Part shown: in pieces, positions 5,733-7,140 of the stretch
Numbering within the stretch: position 1 is the first letter of the stretch
How the letters are laid out: every line of letters begins with the position of its first letter
Source: Acidobacteriota bacterium
GTDB taxonomy: Bacteria > Acidobacteriota > Terriglobia > Terriglobales > Acidobacteriaceae
DNA: 7,140 nucleotides
Direction of reading: 5' to 3'
Assembly: GCA_021810735.1 (NCBI GenBank)
Contig: JAJZIF010000196.1
Span: forward strand, 1-7,140
Made by a program: the position numbers and the translations under genes
The notes under the pieces: generated by a model
What the model was told of the DNA's origin: nothing
The model's input: the letters and a program-made list of their open reading frames with translations, nothing else
Databases searched by the model: none

Positions 5733-7049
5733 TCACTTCCGACGGAGAGTACAGAGATAGAATAGCGGACCGGCGGCAGCCAGGATGGTCCCGAAAAGAA
5801 TCGCAGGCAATCCCGATGTAAGGCGATCGGCGCGGGCCGCGACTATGGCGAAGAAAATCAACAGTGTAGGAGCGATGCCAATCGCCACCGCGCCCCAGCG
5901 GCCGCCGGGAACGCGGAAAGTTCGGGCGAGCGAGGGTTCACGCCAGCGCAAAACCGCGAGCGCGATAAATTCCAGAATCAGGCTCAATCCATACAGCAGG
6001 ATGTCGAGTTCGAGCAGCCGGGTGAGGTTAAGACCCAGCGCGAGCGCCCAGGAAGCCGCACAAACCAGGACAGCAACCCACGGAACGCCGTTGTTGCTGT
6101 GGCGCGCCAGCACTTTCGGCAGCAGTCCATCGCTGGCCATGGCAGCGGGAATGCGTGCGTAGGAAAGTGTGAGCGCGTTGAACATGGCAACGCCGGTAAG
6201 GACGCCCCCAACGATGACGCTGAGCGCGAGCCAAGAGGCGAAGCGATGGCTGAAATGAGTGGTCGCCAGTGTTCGCGCGGCGGCCACCCACGATCCGGTA
6301 ACAAAGATCGAGGCGGGGATTCCGCTGAGTGCGACGATTGCAACGGGCAGTACGTAACTGGCCGTCACCAGCAGCACGGCAGCCAGCGTGGAGCGAAGAT
6401 AGTTTCTCCGCGGATTCTCCACCTCGCCGGCGATCGTCGACGCGTTGTCCCACCCCATGTAGTTCCACAGCACAAACAGCAGCGCCGTGACCAGGCTGCC
6501 GTGTGGCGTCCGCGCAAACGAGGCGGACTGGAGCGGATGCTGGCCGACACGCCACAGTCCGCAGGCGAGGATGCCAAGAAAGGGCGTCAGCAGCAACGCC
6601 AGCATCCATAGCGAACCCTGGCCGACGGAATTGGCGCCGCGCAGATTCCAGGCCACACAGATCACGATCACGGCGAGCGACCATGCAAGGCCGCGATGGC
6701 CGGTCGTCAACGCTGGATTCAGTTGACTGAGATACGCGACGGCCAGGGCGGGATAGATGGCCATATCGAAAATGCTGGCGGCAAGCGAGAGCCAGGCCTC
6801 TTGAAATCCCCAGAAGCGGCCGAGAGCGCGGCTGACCCAGATGTAGAAGCCGCCTTCTTCCGGCAGCGCGCTGGCCAGTTCTCCAATCATCAGAGCGGTG
6901 GGCAGACTCCACAGGAAAGGAACGACACAGAGCAGCAGCAAAGCGCGCGCATAGCCCGCCTGGCCGACGATATCTTCCAGGCCATACGGGCCGCCGGACA
7001 CCATGAAATAGGTCGCCGCCACCAGCGGAAGCAGCCGCAGCCGGCGCAT
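5733..7049 (-). CDS. APC-superfamily amino acid/polyamine permease
   Basis: This encodes 438 residues, typical of a 12-helix APC transporter of the inner membrane. Hydrophobic segments alternate with short polar loops throughout. The broken first helix has SGGPYGLED (18-26), the substrate and ion-binding region of the fold. ELASALPEEGGFYIWVSRALGRFWGFQEAW (57-86) is the conserved TM2-TM3 region. GWDNASTIAGEVENPRRNYLRS (199-220) is the conserved TM6 and following loop. The wording is closest to the polyamine-uptake/LAT-like branch of the family, so an amino acid or polyamine, probably cation-coupled, is the likely substrate; the exact one cannot be told. The ATG at 7049 sits ten residues before the first hydrophobic helix but has no good ribosome-binding site. 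The frame stays open upstream to the window edge, so an earlier start beyond 7140 is possible. It ends 439 bases before the dnaA ATG and is likely a separate transcript. Confidence 0.9.
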   Translation of the reverse strand: MRRLRLLPLVAATYFMVSGGPYGLEDIVGQAGYARALLLLCVVPFLWSLPTALMIGELASALPEEGGFYIWVSRALGRFWGFQEAWLSLAASIFDMAIYPALAVAYLSQLNPALTTGHRGLAWSLAVIVICVAWNLRGANSVGQGSLWMLALLLTPFLGILACGLWRVGQHPLQSASFARTPHGSLVTALLFVLWNYMGWDNASTIAGEVENPRRNYLRSTLAAVLLVTASYVLPVAIVALSGIPASIFVTGSWVAAARTLATTHFSHRFASWLALSVIVGGVLTGVAMFNALTLSYARIPAAMASDGLLPKVLARHSNNGVPWVAVLVCAASWALALGLNLTRLLELDILLYGLSLILEFIALAVLRWREPSLARTFRVPGGRWGAVAIGIAPTLLIFFAIVAARADRLTSGLPAILFGTILAAAGPLFYLCTLRRK

Positions 7050-7140
7050 GGAGCGAGGAGCCCGCCACCGGGCAGGTATAAATCTGGATTGGGGATGCGT
7101 ATCGACTTTTGTCGTCCCAGGACAGAAATAGTCTTGCCTG
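7050..7140. other. upstream flank of the permease gene
   Basis: There is no stop codon in the permease frame from 7049 to the window edge, so this could be coding. It could equally be the 5' flank: the minus strand contains TTTATACC around 7075-7082, a possible -10-like element, without a recognisable -35. Nothing else is visible. Confidence 0.3.

Noticed and set aside
6028..7068. 346-codon minus-strand frame overlapping the permease
   Set aside because: It is an alternate-frame shadow of the permease; the product is Arg/Ala/Gly-rich and lacks membrane helices, while the permease frame has clear family motifs.
1..7140. Mobile element, CRISPR, phage or defence genes
   Set aside because: No transposase-like protein, no direct repeat array with spacers, no target-site duplications and no known defence domains were seen.

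Overview
The window is GC-rich (low AT except for short intergenic stretches) and carries the replication-initiation neighbourhood of a bacterial chromosome. All five protein genes lie on the minus strand. The protein sequences point to Acidobacteriota: the DnaA and DnaN wording, an exported protein of a type I associate with that phylum, and a Tat-exported ferritin-like lipoprotein. That assignment comes from recognition of sequence style, not from a database search, and is moderately confident.

In the direction of transcription, from high to low coordinates, the layout is as follows. An APC-superfamily amino acid/polyamine permease occupies 7049-5733. A roughly 440-base gene-free stretch precedes dnaA. 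dnaA, the replication initiator, runs 5293-3875. A Tat-targeted ferritin-like lipoprotein runs 3625-2774. A 465-base gene-free stretch follows, rich in perfect inverted repeats. An unassigned secreted protein runs 2308-1406. A 562-base gene-free stretch lies just upstream of dnaN. The first 281 codons of dnaN (sliding clamp) run 843-1 and leave the window.

The most interesting region is 895-1405. It holds a very AT-rich core (about 13% GC over 1101-1130) bordered on both sides, in inverted orientation, by trinucleotide runs of the DnaA-trio type known from bacterial origins (CTTCTACTACTATTT on the minus strand, CTAGTACTACTTCTA on the plus strand). A near-consensus DnaA box lies 8 bases from one run. 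This makes the dnaN-proximal gap the best candidate for oriC. If so, dnaA and oriC/dnaN have been separated by two exported-protein genes, instead of the usual dnaA-oriC-dnaN adjacency. No perfect TTATCCACA box was found by eye anywhere in the window. DnaA also has His where E. coli DnaA has the base-contacting Asp433, so box preference may be shifted.

Functionally, DnaA would open the origin and DnaN would clamp the replicase. The permease, the ferritin-like protein and the secreted protein have no evident link to replication and look like neighbours by position only. No tRNA, rRNA, CRISPR, insertion sequence or phage gene was seen.
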